The notes beneath the pieces were generated by a model. That model ran no database searches, had not been told where the DNA came from, and saw nothing but the letters and a program-made list of their open reading frames with translations. Source: an uncultured Ruminococcus sp. (GTDB taxonomy: Bacteria > Bacillota > Clostridia > Oscillospirales > Ruminococcaceae). From it: a stretch of DNA of 64,000 nt. This document shows, piece after piece, positions 45,139-53,947 of the stretch (position 1 is its first letter; every line of letters starts with the position of its first letter). The position numbers were made by a program, and so were the translations under genes. The stretch is taken from positions 1 to 64,000 of the forward strand of contig CAJTYV010000019.1 of assembly GCA_910584195.1 (NCBI GenBank), in the 5' to 3' direction.

Positions 45139-46200
45139 CGTCCTCATTCCTTTCTTTATCAAGTCTGTTTGCAATTGCAGTCTGCGTTGTCGGGAACATA
45201 TGGGCATATCTGTATGTAATATCAATGCTTTCGTGTCCCACTCTGGCTGCAATATCCACTGCTGAAAAGCCTTGATTGATCAGCAGTGAAACATGAGAAT
45301 GCCGCAAATCGTGTATGCGGATTCGCTTGACACCTGCCGCCTTGCTGCCTCTGTCCATTTCATTATGCAGATAGTGCTTGGAAATCTGGAATATCCTGTC
45401 ATCCTCCTCGATGCCATAAAGGGAACTGATGCAGGCTTTCATTTCCTCTGCCAGAAATTCAGGCATGACAATGGTTCTGATACTCTTTGGCGTTTTCGGG
45501 TCGGTGATCACGTCTTTCTGCTTGATACGCTGATAGGACTTGTTGATTCTGACAGTGTTGTGCGTGAAGTCAAAGTCCCCGGGAGTCAATGCAAGCAGCT
45601 CTCCCATGCGTAAACCACACCAATACAGCATTTCAAATGCATAGAACGACATTGGCTTGTCCATTACCTCCTCAATGAATTTCAGGTATTCTTCTTTCGT
45701 CCAGAACTCCATTTCTCTTGCATCCTTTTTGCCCATACTGCCTGCTTTGACAACAGGGTTGCACCGTAAACCATAATATTTTACGGCATGATTGAAGACG
45801 GCAGAAAGCTGGCTGTTAATCGTCCTGAGGTATGCCGGTGAATACGGCTTGCCCTTGTCATTGCGATAGCCAAGCATCTGGTTCTGCCATTTCAGGACAT
45901 CGGCAGCCTTAATATTGCTCAGTGCCATTTTCCCAAAATAGGGAAGCAGTATGGAATCAATAATGGCATCCTTTGTCTGCCATGTATGCTCCCTGATTTT
46001 GTGGAGCATATCCTGACGATATGCTCCACAAAACTTTTAAAGGTCATATTCAGGTCGTTGCTTTCACTAAGTGTAAACTCCCTTTCCCATTCCATAGCGG
46101 CTTTCTTGGTTTTAAAGCCTCGTTTGGTCTTTTTCCTGTGTAAACTTGTATAGCAGGAAACATAGTATGTACCACGTTCTTTATCCTTATAAACTGGCAT
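45131..46200 (-). pseudogene. Tyrosine integrase, frameshifted
   Basis: ATG 46200 (MPVYKDKERGTYYVSCYTSL) starts an arm-binding domain preceded by AAAGGAGAGG. After KSFVE (near 46030) the frame must shift by one base to continue as YRQDMLHKIREHTWQTKDAI and the catalytic domain. The catalytic set is present in the second part: Arg134 (GLRMGEL, numbered from MLHK), a Lys near 172, His233-Arg236 (HDLRHSH), His259 and Tyr268 (YRYAHMF). One base is missing at GAGCATATC, within a perfect palindrome (45997-46033). Unless programmed frameshifting occurs, integrase is inactive here. Confidence 0.85.
45997..46033. repeat. Perfect 16-bp palindrome at the integrase frameshift
   Basis: TTTTGTGGAGCATATC (45997-46012), loop CTGAC, then the exact inverse (46018-46033). 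Such a perfect stem inside a coding region is unusual, and it covers the point where the frame is lost. Confidence 0.85.
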
Positions 46201-46300
46201 GATACAACCTCTCCTTTCTCGGTATAATTGTAGATTTTTTCTGCAAATACTTCTTGCTGACCTTTCCGGAAACAGCAATAAGGCTCTTTGCACGTACATA
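46201..46300 (-). pseudogene. 3' fragment of a xis-like gene
   Basis: Reads SLIAVSGKVSKKYLQKKIYN then YTEKGEVVS directly before the integrase start. It corresponds to the end of the intact xis-like gene at 46695-46889 (TISGKVSKKYVDERIYGYTE), so it is a second, truncated copy. Confidence 0.65.
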
Positions 46301-46315
46301 TCAAAATGAGGAAAA

Positions 46316-46618
46316 TCATTTCCTCATGTAATATGCGTTGACATAGAACAGACAGTCGTAATGGCATATGTCAACATCTACCGAAAACTTATTGTTTCTG
46401 ACAATATATGTATCATGGAATTTTTTTCTTGATTCCAAACTGTTCCATGACGAGATGTATTTTTCAGCCTGCTTTCTGTCTGCACTGTCGTAGATGAAAC
46501 CCTGAATCTCGAATGCCTTTGAGCGTGACATTTTTGCACCCTCAGTGACAAACTTTTCTTTTGCAGCTTTAAATGTGCTTACCTTAAAGCTTCTTGAATT
46601 GATTTTTACTTCAAACAT
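46316..46618 (-). CDS. Small protein between duplicated xis/int ends
   Basis: 100 residues starting MFEVKINSRSFKVSTFKAAK, with AAGGAG 8 bases before ATG. Basic N-terminal half, then an aromatic-rich end (DVDICHYDCLFYVNAYYMRK). Soluble, no known family. It lies exactly between an integrase 5' fragment and a xis 3' fragment, so it was introduced or trapped by a duplication. Likely an element protein of unknown role. Confidence 0.6.
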   Translation of the reverse strand: MFEVKINSRSFKVSTFKAAKEKFVTEGAKMSRSKAFEIQGFIYDSADRKQAEKYISSWNSLESRKKFHDTYIVRNNKFSVDVDICHYDCLFYVNAYYMRK

Positions 46619-46636
46619 AATAGTTTCTCCTTTGTA

Positions 46637-46694
46637 AGCTTGTATAGCAGGGAACGTAGTATGTACCACGCTCTTTATCCTTATAAACAGGCAT
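46637..46694 (-). repeat. Duplicated 5' end of the integrase gene
   Basis: Reads MPVYKDKERGTYYVPCYTSL, nearly the same as the integrase start at 46141-46200, then diverges. It follows the intact xis-like gene directly, as integrase normally does. Confidence 0.75.
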
Positions 46695-46889
46695 TTATAC
46701 CGCCTCCTTTTTCTCGGTATAGCCGTAGATTCTTTCGTCCACATACTTTTTGCTGACCTTTCCTGAGATGGTCACAAAGTTCATTGCTGCAAGTTCCTGA
46801 TTCCATTCCTGAATCATCAGGTAAGCCTTGCTCTTGGAAACGCCAAGCATTTCAGCTACCTCCTGTGCTGTGTAAAATAGTTTTGCCAT
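46695..46889 (-). CDS. Excisionase-like HTH protein
   Basis: 64 residues starting MAKLFYTAQEVAEMLGVSKS. Winged helix of the MerR/HTH_17 type used by excisionases (TAQEVAEMLGVSKSKAYLMI, then NQELAAMNFVTISGKVSKKY). It would bend DNA at att sites and favour excision. ATG 46889 has AAAGGAAA upstream. It ends against a fragment of integrase; the working integrase start lies 500 bases further along. Confidence 0.75.
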   Translation of the reverse strand: MAKLFYTAQEVAEMLGVSKSKAYLMIQEWNQELAAMNFVTISGKVSKKYVDERIYGYTEKKEAV

Positions 46890-47020
46890 GTCAATCTTTC
46901 CTTTCTGTTTCATGTTTTCAGTTTTTATGAGCCTTGGGTGATTATTCTTTATTAGAACGCTTCTGCTACGTTTTTTCGTGAACTGGGGGTGAATTTTTCA
47001 GCTGCCCTCACCGGATGATT

Positions 47021-47986
47021 TTACCCCATTGGCATCACCCCCTTTCTTGGTTTTCTTTCTGGGTCTGTATTTTTTATGCTTGAATTTTGTTTTTTAGGAG
47101 TCGCCATTACAATGGTATCCCAGTATTCGGCAATGCTTGCAGAAATATAATATCGCCCATCCTTTCCATAAGGCCTTATATTTTCACGTTCAAAATGCTG
47201 TATCATTCTGTCTATGATAAAATAATCCTCCGTTTTCCAACTCATAAGTTTTAAATTATCTTGCAGTTCCTGTGAGTATAGCACTGCTCTCACGCCTAAA
47301 AATTCGTCAAAGTTTTTCTTCATATTTTTACACAAGTAGCTGATTAAATTTTGAAACGCACCAGCATCGCCTTTATGTACAGTGTCAACGATTCCAAGAC
47401 CCCAAATCTCTCTGATAAACTTCTGTTTTGTGTTAACATCAAGATTGCAAAGCATATGAAAATGCCAGTTCCCATTTTCATGTCTTGCAAAAGTCGTTAC
47501 ATGACGGAAATTATCATAATGTCCTCTCATTCGCTCTATGAATTTCCTGAACTCTTCTTTCGCTGTTTTCAAGTCTTTGAAGTTTTTCTGAGGGAATCTT
47601 TTAGCGTCAAACGTCAACATGACGTGCATTGCATTTGTATTGTCAAAGTTGTTTCTACATAGATGTTTGATTTTGGCACAGAGTCTTTCGTACCTGCTAT
47701 TCTGATTATATCCATAGTAGACACCGGTACCGGCTGGCTTTTGCGGCATGATGTAGCCTTTGTTCCGTTTCTTTTTTGCCTCCTTATGGATAAACAATTT
47801 CTCTATGCACGCTTTATCATCGTCTATGACGCTTTCAATCACAGCATGACATTCATCAAAGCTGCTTTCATCTTTCAAGTCATAGTCACAAGGCATACCC
47901 TCTTGGAAATTATTGTATACATTTGTTCCCTCTCTGCCCATACTGAATATCATGGATGTGTTTTTTCCTTCTTCATTTGTGTTCAT
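47021..47986 (-). CDS. HUH-type replication initiator (Rep)
   Basis: 321 residues. Rolling-circle signatures: motif 1 HVMLTFD (121-127), HUH pair His175-Phe-His177 (NWHFHML) and the nicking Tyr217 with Lys220/223 (ISYLCKNMKK). It would nick a double-strand origin and carry the element's rolling-circle replication or transfer. AAGGAG lies 8 bases before ATG. The 95 N-terminal codons and the whole upstream region recur at 61447-62296. It is on the same strand as xis/int and MobC, so it may also supply the missing relaxase function. Confidence 0.8.
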   Translation of the reverse strand: MNTNEEGKNTSMIFSMGREGTNVYNNFQEGMPCDYDLKDESSFDECHAVIESVIDDDKACIEKLFIHKEAKKKRNKGYIMPQKPAGTGVYYGYNQNSRYERLCAKIKHLCRNNFDNTNAMHVMLTFDAKRFPQKNFKDLKTAKEEFRKFIERMRGHYDNFRHVTTFARHENGNWHFHMLCNLDVNTKQKFIREIWGLGIVDTVHKGDAGAFQNLISYLCKNMKKNFDEFLGVRAVLYSQELQDNLKLMSWKTEDYFIIDRMIQHFERENIRPYGKDGRYYISASIAEYWDTIVMATPKKQNSSIKNTDPERKPRKGVMPMG

Positions 47987-48549
47987 AGCTTTCGCTCCTT
48001 TTTGTTATTTTATTTGACTGCAAATTTGCTTTTCTGACCCTTAAAGCAAATCAAAAAGCCCCAAAAGTAATGTGATGACCCTCTCTATACGCAAATGTCT
48101 AAATCAACGTCCTAAAAAATGCCGAATGAGGGTGTTTTTCAAAATTTCGTATGAATGCACAAATACAAGTTCCGGTTTATGTGCGTATTGCACATTAGGT
48201 CTTTGCATGAAGTTTTCTAATGATAAACAAAAAAGCACAGCCAACTGATTTGACTGTGCTTTTCTGGTTCAATGTTCTTATATAATATATTTTACTGAGC
48301 GTTTGCGTGTGGTTTTCCATAAGGACAATGAGAGAGCAACTTCATAACGCTTTCCACTGCTAAAGCAAGACCACTCTATTTTATAATTATAAATATAATA
48401 CGTTTCTGACCGCACTTAAAATTTCCTCTCTGAATTTTGGCAAAAAAATAAAAGCCTGATGCTTTTGAAACATGATATATACTTGTAATCAAGAATGTGC
48501 GAAACTGATGGAAATCTTTTTTAAGACGACCAAAATAAACATAGTGATT
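47700..48549. repeat. Long direct repeat, copy A
   Basis: About 850 bases that I find identical to 61447-62296 wherever compared (offset 13747): the first 95 codons of rep plus its upstream region. Beyond 48549 similarity falls to roughly 85 percent for about 60 bases, then ends. Confidence 0.9.
48231..48263. terminator. Hairpin upstream of rep
   Basis: AAAAGCACAG ... CTGTGCTTTT with inner CAA/TTG pairs. It looks like a bidirectional terminator; the same hairpin is in copy B (61978-62010). Confidence 0.6.
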
Positions 48550-48904
48550 CCTGTAAAATCCAAACCTCTTTCGTCACAATGATCTATATGAAAAATACCA
48601 CATCACCTGAAATCCTGTACTCTCATCCTTTTGAACAATGTCCCTTAAAATTTCATATGTCAATTGCAGAATATTTCAAAGCTGATTCAATTCTCAAACT
48701 CTCGTAAGGTTTTTTACATACATTTTGTTTTTCATTTTTTGTAGGTGGATTTTACCCCACTGCTCCTCAATTTTTGGCTCATATGTAGTATCGTTTGAAA
48801 AATTCTTTCGATTTTCAACTAACGTAGGTAAGGTATATGCCCTATCAAATATTTCTTAAATGTTCAAATTTCATTTTCAACAATGCTCTGAAAGCTAAAC
48901 CCAA
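48264..48904. other. Non-coding stretch upstream of rep
   Basis: No gene seen. AT-rich, with the last part of repeat copy A and then unique sequence to the end of the surface-protein gene. Together with 47987-48230 it is a likely place for the rep origin and single-strand origin, but I cannot point to the nick site. Confidence 0.4.
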
Positions 48905-50017
48905 TTATTTCAAATCCTGTACGGTGATGTTGGGGGCGAAGAAGATATCGCTGATGAAGAATGACCTGAGGTCGGGCATGATGATGTCGCCAAGTTTGCT
49001 GCCGTCTGTATCACAGAACTCACCAATCTTATTAGCCGTTCCATACATCAGTGACGTATTGGAGGTTACTATCTGGCTCATTACGGAACTTGTCAGTATA
49101 TCACCCTTGTTCGCCATGTTCGGAATGATTTCCGGGTCAAGTACGGAAGTTCTCTCATAGGGATCAATGAAACCAACGGATAACGTGGTATCAAATTTCG
49201 CTATGGTTAAACCATCAAACGCCTCAAAATACCATTGCCCATCTGCTTTGCTCCAAGGTGTTGCCTTGTCTGAACCTGTGCCCTCTTGTAACTGCTTGTA
49301 AAGTTCTTCAACGATACCTGTGTTCTCTGCGGCAAGCTTGATGTCTGTGCTTAAACCTGCTGTGTAGGTGAAATGCTTTGGCTCTGTTTTTGACCATTCT
49401 GCTACAAGCACTGAACCATCTCCGGAGGGTGTACCTGTGAAGTTTGCCACTGCTGCTGAACTTTCAGTATTGCTTGTGATACATAATACTTGCCCTACAC
49501 GGTTCATATAGAATGTGTAATAGGTTGTTTTGGTGTTTGCGTTAGGTGAACTGGACTCATAGTTCGTATCAAAGTCACCTGTGTTTCCATCTCCATCCTT
49601 GTTATTTCCTGTTGCAAGGGTGTAATTATTAAACTTTATTGCACTCGGCTTTTTATTAGTGTCAAACTGAACATCGCCATCTGGTCTGTAGTAATATTTA
49701 TCTTCCTTGCCTGAGAAATCTGTTACACTGTAAGCATTTGGAAGATCATAGAGGTTCTTGTTTGAACCAAGGTCACTGCTGATCTGGTTATAAACTGTGT
49801 TATTCTTATCATACGTGTTACCATTATCCTTGGTGTTCGTGTAAGCTTCTGTGGAGGTGTTCTTTGTGAAATACTGCTCCACATTTAAACCCTCAAAGCC
49901 TGCTGCTACGCTCTCTACAAGCTTAGTATGCCTTGCTGCTGCATCATTTATGTTGGTTGGCATTGAACCAAAGGCATTGGGGTCATTCTGTGAATTGACT
50001 TGTGCATAGCCTGCACT
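48905..50017 (-). pseudogene. C-terminal part of the giant surface protein, after an in-frame TGA
   Basis: The frame continues directly from the TGA at 50018-50020: 18 residues (SAGYAQVNSQNDPNAFGS), then MPTNINDAAARHTKLVESVA and 350 more. The first ATG (49963) has no ribosome site, so this part is probably translated only by readthrough, or not at all. Low in Cys, rich in Asn/Thr/Asp, suited to an extracellular domain. No sorting motif or C-terminal membrane helix at its end. Confidence 0.65.
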
Positions 50018-53000
50018 TCATTTTGGTAAATATGCACTGTAGGAAGTGATGTGAACGGTCTGCCTGTTGTTTGTTGGAATCGTGATGGACAGTGTTGCAC
50101 CGCCTGGGAGTGCACAATTGTCTAAACCGATTAAACTGTTCGCTCTTGCGTGTGTACTCCACTGTTCACTGCTGATTTCTATGCGTCCATTTCTGGTGGT
50201 GTTAAGGACGTTATTGACTACATCTGTACCCTTTGAAGAAGATACACTGTGTCCATAGAAACTTACTTCTGCATAATCATAGGTGTTTAAGTATCTCTTT
50301 TCCTCACCAATGACATAAATTTGATTTGCATTGTTGAAACTGGATGTGCTTACTACCTCACCATTTTTACCTAAATTTCCATTGTATGCGGAGGGAAGTT
50401 CATATTGCATTGTGTAATACGGATAGAATGAGATTGTATTAGCTGCCTTCATGCTCTTAACATAGCCATACTGCCCTCTGTCTTTATCTGTGCCATTGTT
50501 CGTTGTGACGGAATCTTTATATGGATTGTCTAAACTTGAACCATAATGCACTTTGTATTGAACATTCTGTGTGATTGTTACATCACTTGCTGCATTGAGA
50601 TATTTGGTGTTGCCTATGGCTGTTTTCCATGTGCCATCGGATTGTTTGATTTCGTATAATCTTCTGAGGGAGTGAATTTCATATGTGCTGGTGTCACCGG
50701 ATAATGGTGCACATTCTGCTCTTCCGAGTATCTTTGTATCACTATCTGGATATCTGAGTGATTGGAGTGCATTTGCATATTTAAACAGCTGAACTTTACC
50801 ATATGGGGTATCTGCTGTTCTTGGCTGTTCAACGCCGTTAAAGTTTACAGTACTGTTGAGTTGATTCACTTTATTGCTGACTATGTGTATGCTCTTTACC
50901 CCATCACCAACTTCACCAAAACTAAAGTCTAATTTGAAATTCTGTGTGGAATTGTTGGGCTGTCTGGAGGTTGACGGAGTTGCACTTGATTTTTCTATAA
51001 CTGCGTTGATCGGGCTAAACTTGGTATTCATATTATTTGCTGTGAAGTCACCAATTAAATTATCTGTATCTGTAACTAATAATTTACTGCTATTGCCTTG
51101 TGTTTTTGATATGTTGTTTGTAAGATTGTGTCTCCACATTGCCGCTGTGACTCTGTCACCTGTTCTGTATGCGGTGTATTCAAGGTTAAGGGCAGATACA
51201 TTTAATAAATTGCCTATTTGGGTTTTGGAATCACTTGAAGTAATTAAATTTCCATGGTCAATATAAACTAATTGTGCATAGTCGGAAATGCCTTCGTTGT
51301 AATTGTCGTGATACGCCTTGAAAATAGTGTTATTGGCATCTATTCTCTGTACACTTGTCGCACCATTTAACAGTAAACCATTTTGGTTTTTGTTTTTTAA
51401 TGCGATGTGCGGGATAAACAATGGGTTAAGCTCTTTATAGTCTGAGTCTGAAACGGTTACTACTGGGAGTACATACTTAAACTTATGCTGCTGTAGGTAT
51501 TCAGTATAGGAACTGCCGCTGATTGAACTGTTGACTTTCATTGGATTCTGCTTGTAGTTGTCATATCTTGTGAGATAGGACTCCGGAATTACAAGGTCAT
51601 CTGCTGCATAGGTGAGTTGGTCGGTTTTCAGGAACAGGAGATATAGAACATCATTGGTGTCTTTGTCATCTGGGTCGTTGTCTGCTAAACTACCATCGCC
51701 ACCAAAGAAAATTGTGGAATTATAGGCTTGTGTGCCTATGCCTGAACGAGAACCAATACTGTATCTGCCTGCAACTTGCTCACTGGTGTAACCGTCTGGG
51801 GCTATGACGTTGATGCTTGGGGAACTACCGTTAAACTTGAAATATTGACTTAGATCTTTATTGTTCTTAAAGCCGTCTACAAAACCATCTAAACGATAGG
51901 CTTGGTCTGCTGAACCGTCATAAGCATAATAACTTGGATTACCCATTTGTGAGGCTGTTAAACCTGTACTTGAACCACCTGTGGTGTAAAGCCACTCTGC
52001 AAAATTGTAACCGGACTCATTTTTAATATTTACGTTTCTTGTGGTGTTTTTGAGGACTACTGACTTTTCATTTTCAATTGCATATGTGCTTGGATTGAGT
52101 ACGCCATACAGCTTTACAATTGTAAGGTTGCCTGATTGGTCAATACGGTCATCTGGATTGTCGGGTATTGTGATGTCGGTATCTGAACTGTCCGTTGTGA
52201 TGTGGGTCATTTCTCTGGTGTAGAGAATTACTATGGTGTTTGCATCGCCAAGTGATACTGTTAAATTTGCATCCTCATTGACCGGATATTTATATTCTTG
52301 ACCATTTGAATAATTTGATGTGCCGGAAACCTCTAAACGTTTATAACCATAGTACTGACTTGCACCTGTTGTTTGTTGAACGCTTAAACCGTTTCCATTT
52401 GCACCATGTGGACTGGCTAAACCTGTAAAATATCTCTGTCCACCATCTGCATTATAACCGATACCATCTTTATAGGCTGCCTCGTATTGATTGATTCTAA
52501 GCTGGCTGCCACCAAGTTGAGATAGGTCAACAGTGCCATCGGTTTCGGCGATATTGCTTGTTGATATCATGTTGGAGGCTTTTAACATTGTGTTATTGCT
52601 TGATTTTGAATCATATACTGTGTTACTTGTGTACCATCCCGACACTTTGTAACCGTTAATGGGTTCCTCATTTGTTATTGTGACCTTATCAGAAACGTTG
52701 TTTCTAACAAAGGAATAGGAGTCACCATTCTTAATATCTTTGATCTCCGTAAAATATCCTGTCGTTGGATCACGATACAGGTCGGCATATAACTTGATAA
52801 TGTTCTTTGTTCCTGAGTTTTGTACATCCAGTGTATCCTCCGGATTTTCTGGGAATGAGGGTTCATTGATTGGAATGTTCTCGATGTCGTATGTATCTAT
52901 TGGGGTGCCGGTGGACATACTTTCAAGCCAGAAAGCTTGCATCGCAAAACCAAAAGTCTTATGTTTATTATTTACCCTAAAATTCGTCTGAGATACCGAA

Positions 53001-53932
53001 CCATTGGGATTAGTTTTAATTTTATACAAGTTAGCATCAGTCAGAATGTTTGTATCAAGCACATTCTTTATTGCCTGTTCTGTTTCGGATGTGACATAAG
53101 AGGTTCTCTTAAGATTAAACCCATCTGCCAGATGCCCCATTCTCTTTATGATTGTGTAAGCATCCCCTGCCTCATAGGATGATATATAACCGTACCATGA
53201 AGCTATTGTATAGTCTCCGTTTGTCTTAGTTCCGTTTACTTTTCTTAAATGTAGTATTGGCTCTACTACAAGGAAAGTGTTATTCATATCAATGCCAACA
53301 TCTTTTCCAGCATACATTGATTTCATAAACCAGTAATATCTGGAATGCTCTTTATTGTCTCCACCTTTTGCCTTTGCTGACTTTTCCATGAACCAATTAA
53401 AAAATAGATTGCCGTTTACGTGGAAACCATTACCTGACTCAGTAAAAAAAGTAGTTGATGCACTTTCACCGGGAATAAGATGTTTTTGAATATCCATCAA
53501 GGACTTATCTTTGATTGAAGTGTATTTTCCAGTTAAGTAATATGCTACGTCATCATCAAAATCACTTGCACTGTATACACTTATATTACTAGCAGTTGGT
53601 TTAGGCAAGTACCTGCTAGCATCGGTTACATTATTGTAATCAGGTACGTAATCATCTGCCCAGACATCGATGTAATAAGTACCATAAATATTCTGCACCA
53701 GCTCTCTGTTGCCATTTTTCAACGTTACAACGCTGAAACGTAAGCCTACGTCCTCATCGTTTAATGGATCATCAGAAACTCCAACGGAACCATTTCCTCC
53801 AGATTCATTTCCCCCTACACCACCCTCAGCAAAGGTGACTATGGTATTTAACGGAATGCTCGTGATAAGCATCAGCAAAGCTAATACAATCACGAGCATT
53901 TTCGTAAATATTCTTTTTTGATTTACATACAT
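50018..53932 (-). CDS. Giant secreted surface protein
   Basis: 1304 residues up to a TGA; the same frame stays open for 370 more. Signal peptide 1-36 (KMLVIVLALLMLITSIPLNT, FAEG). The mature part starts with a Gly/Asn linker, is rich in Asn, Ser, Thr and Tyr, and contains two similar segments of about 170 residues (NIIKLYADLYRDPTTGYFTE ... VSGWY and LTIVKLYGVLNPSTYAIENE ... FAEWL). No catalytic motif is visible, which suggests adhesion or binding. The next gene upstream encodes an SLH lipoprotein, so both probably act at the cell surface. A short gap (15 bases) separates them. Confidence 0.75.
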   Translation of the reverse strand: MYVNQKRIFTKMLVIVLALLMLITSIPLNTIVTFAEGGVGGNESGGNGSVGVSDDPLNDEDVGLRFSVVTLKNGNRELVQNIYGTYYIDVWADDYVPDYNNVTDASRYLPKPTASNISVYSASDFDDDVAYYLTGKYTSIKDKSLMDIQKHLIPGESASTTFFTESGNGFHVNGNLFFNWFMEKSAKAKGGDNKEHSRYYWFMKSMYAGKDVGIDMNNTFLVVEPILHLRKVNGTKTNGDYTIASWYGYISSYEAGDAYTIIKRMGHLADGFNLKRTSYVTSETEQAIKNVLDTNILTDANLYKIKTNPNGSVSQTNFRVNNKHKTFGFAMQAFWLESMSTGTPIDTYDIENIPINEPSFPENPEDTLDVQNSGTKNIIKLYADLYRDPTTGYFTEIKDIKNGDSYSFVRNNVSDKVTITNEEPINGYKVSGWYTSNTVYDSKSSNNTMLKASNMISTSNIAETDGTVDLSQLGGSQLRINQYEAAYKDGIGYNADGGQRYFTGLASPHGANGNGLSVQQTTGASQYYGYKRLEVSGTSNYSNGQEYKYPVNEDANLTVSLGDANTIVILYTREMTHITTDSSDTDITIPDNPDDRIDQSGNLTIVKLYGVLNPSTYAIENEKSVVLKNTTRNVNIKNESGYNFAEWLYTTGGSSTGLTASQMGNPSYYAYDGSADQAYRLDGFVDGFKNNKDLSQYFKFNGSSPSINVIAPDGYTSEQVAGRYSIGSRSGIGTQAYNSTIFFGGDGSLADNDPDDKDTNDVLYLLFLKTDQLTYAADDLVIPESYLTRYDNYKQNPMKVNSSISGSSYTEYLQQHKFKYVLPVVTVSDSDYKELNPLFIPHIALKNKNQNGLLLNGATSVQRIDANNTIFKAYHDNYNEGISDYAQLVYIDHGNLITSSDSKTQIGNLLNVSALNLEYTAYRTGDRVTAAMWRHNLTNNISKTQGNSSKLLVTDTDNLIGDFTANNMNTKFSPINAVIEKSSATPSTSRQPNNSTQNFKLDFSFGEVGDGVKSIHIVSNKVNQLNSTVNFNGVEQPRTADTPYGKVQLFKYANALQSLRYPDSDTKILGRAECAPLSGDTSTYEIHSLRRLYEIKQSDGTWKTAIGNTKYLNAASDVTITQNVQYKVHYGSSLDNPYKDSVTTNNGTDKDRGQYGYVKSMKAANTISFYPYYTMQYELPSAYNGNLGKNGEVVSTSSFNNANQIYVIGEEKRYLNTYDYAEVSFYGHSVSSSKGTDVVNNVLNTTRNGRIEISSEQWSTHARANSLIGLDNCALPGGATLSITIPTNNRQTVHITSYSAYLPK

Positions 53933-53947
53933 ACTGTATCATCCTCC

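Noticed and set aside
50001..50020. Selenocysteine at the in-frame TGA, because TGCAGGCTATGCA just after it forms a small hairpin with GG in the loop, like a bacterial SECIS apex
   Set aside because: The loop lies only about 6 bases from the TGA, too close for a bacterial SECIS, and the protein is not of a redox type.
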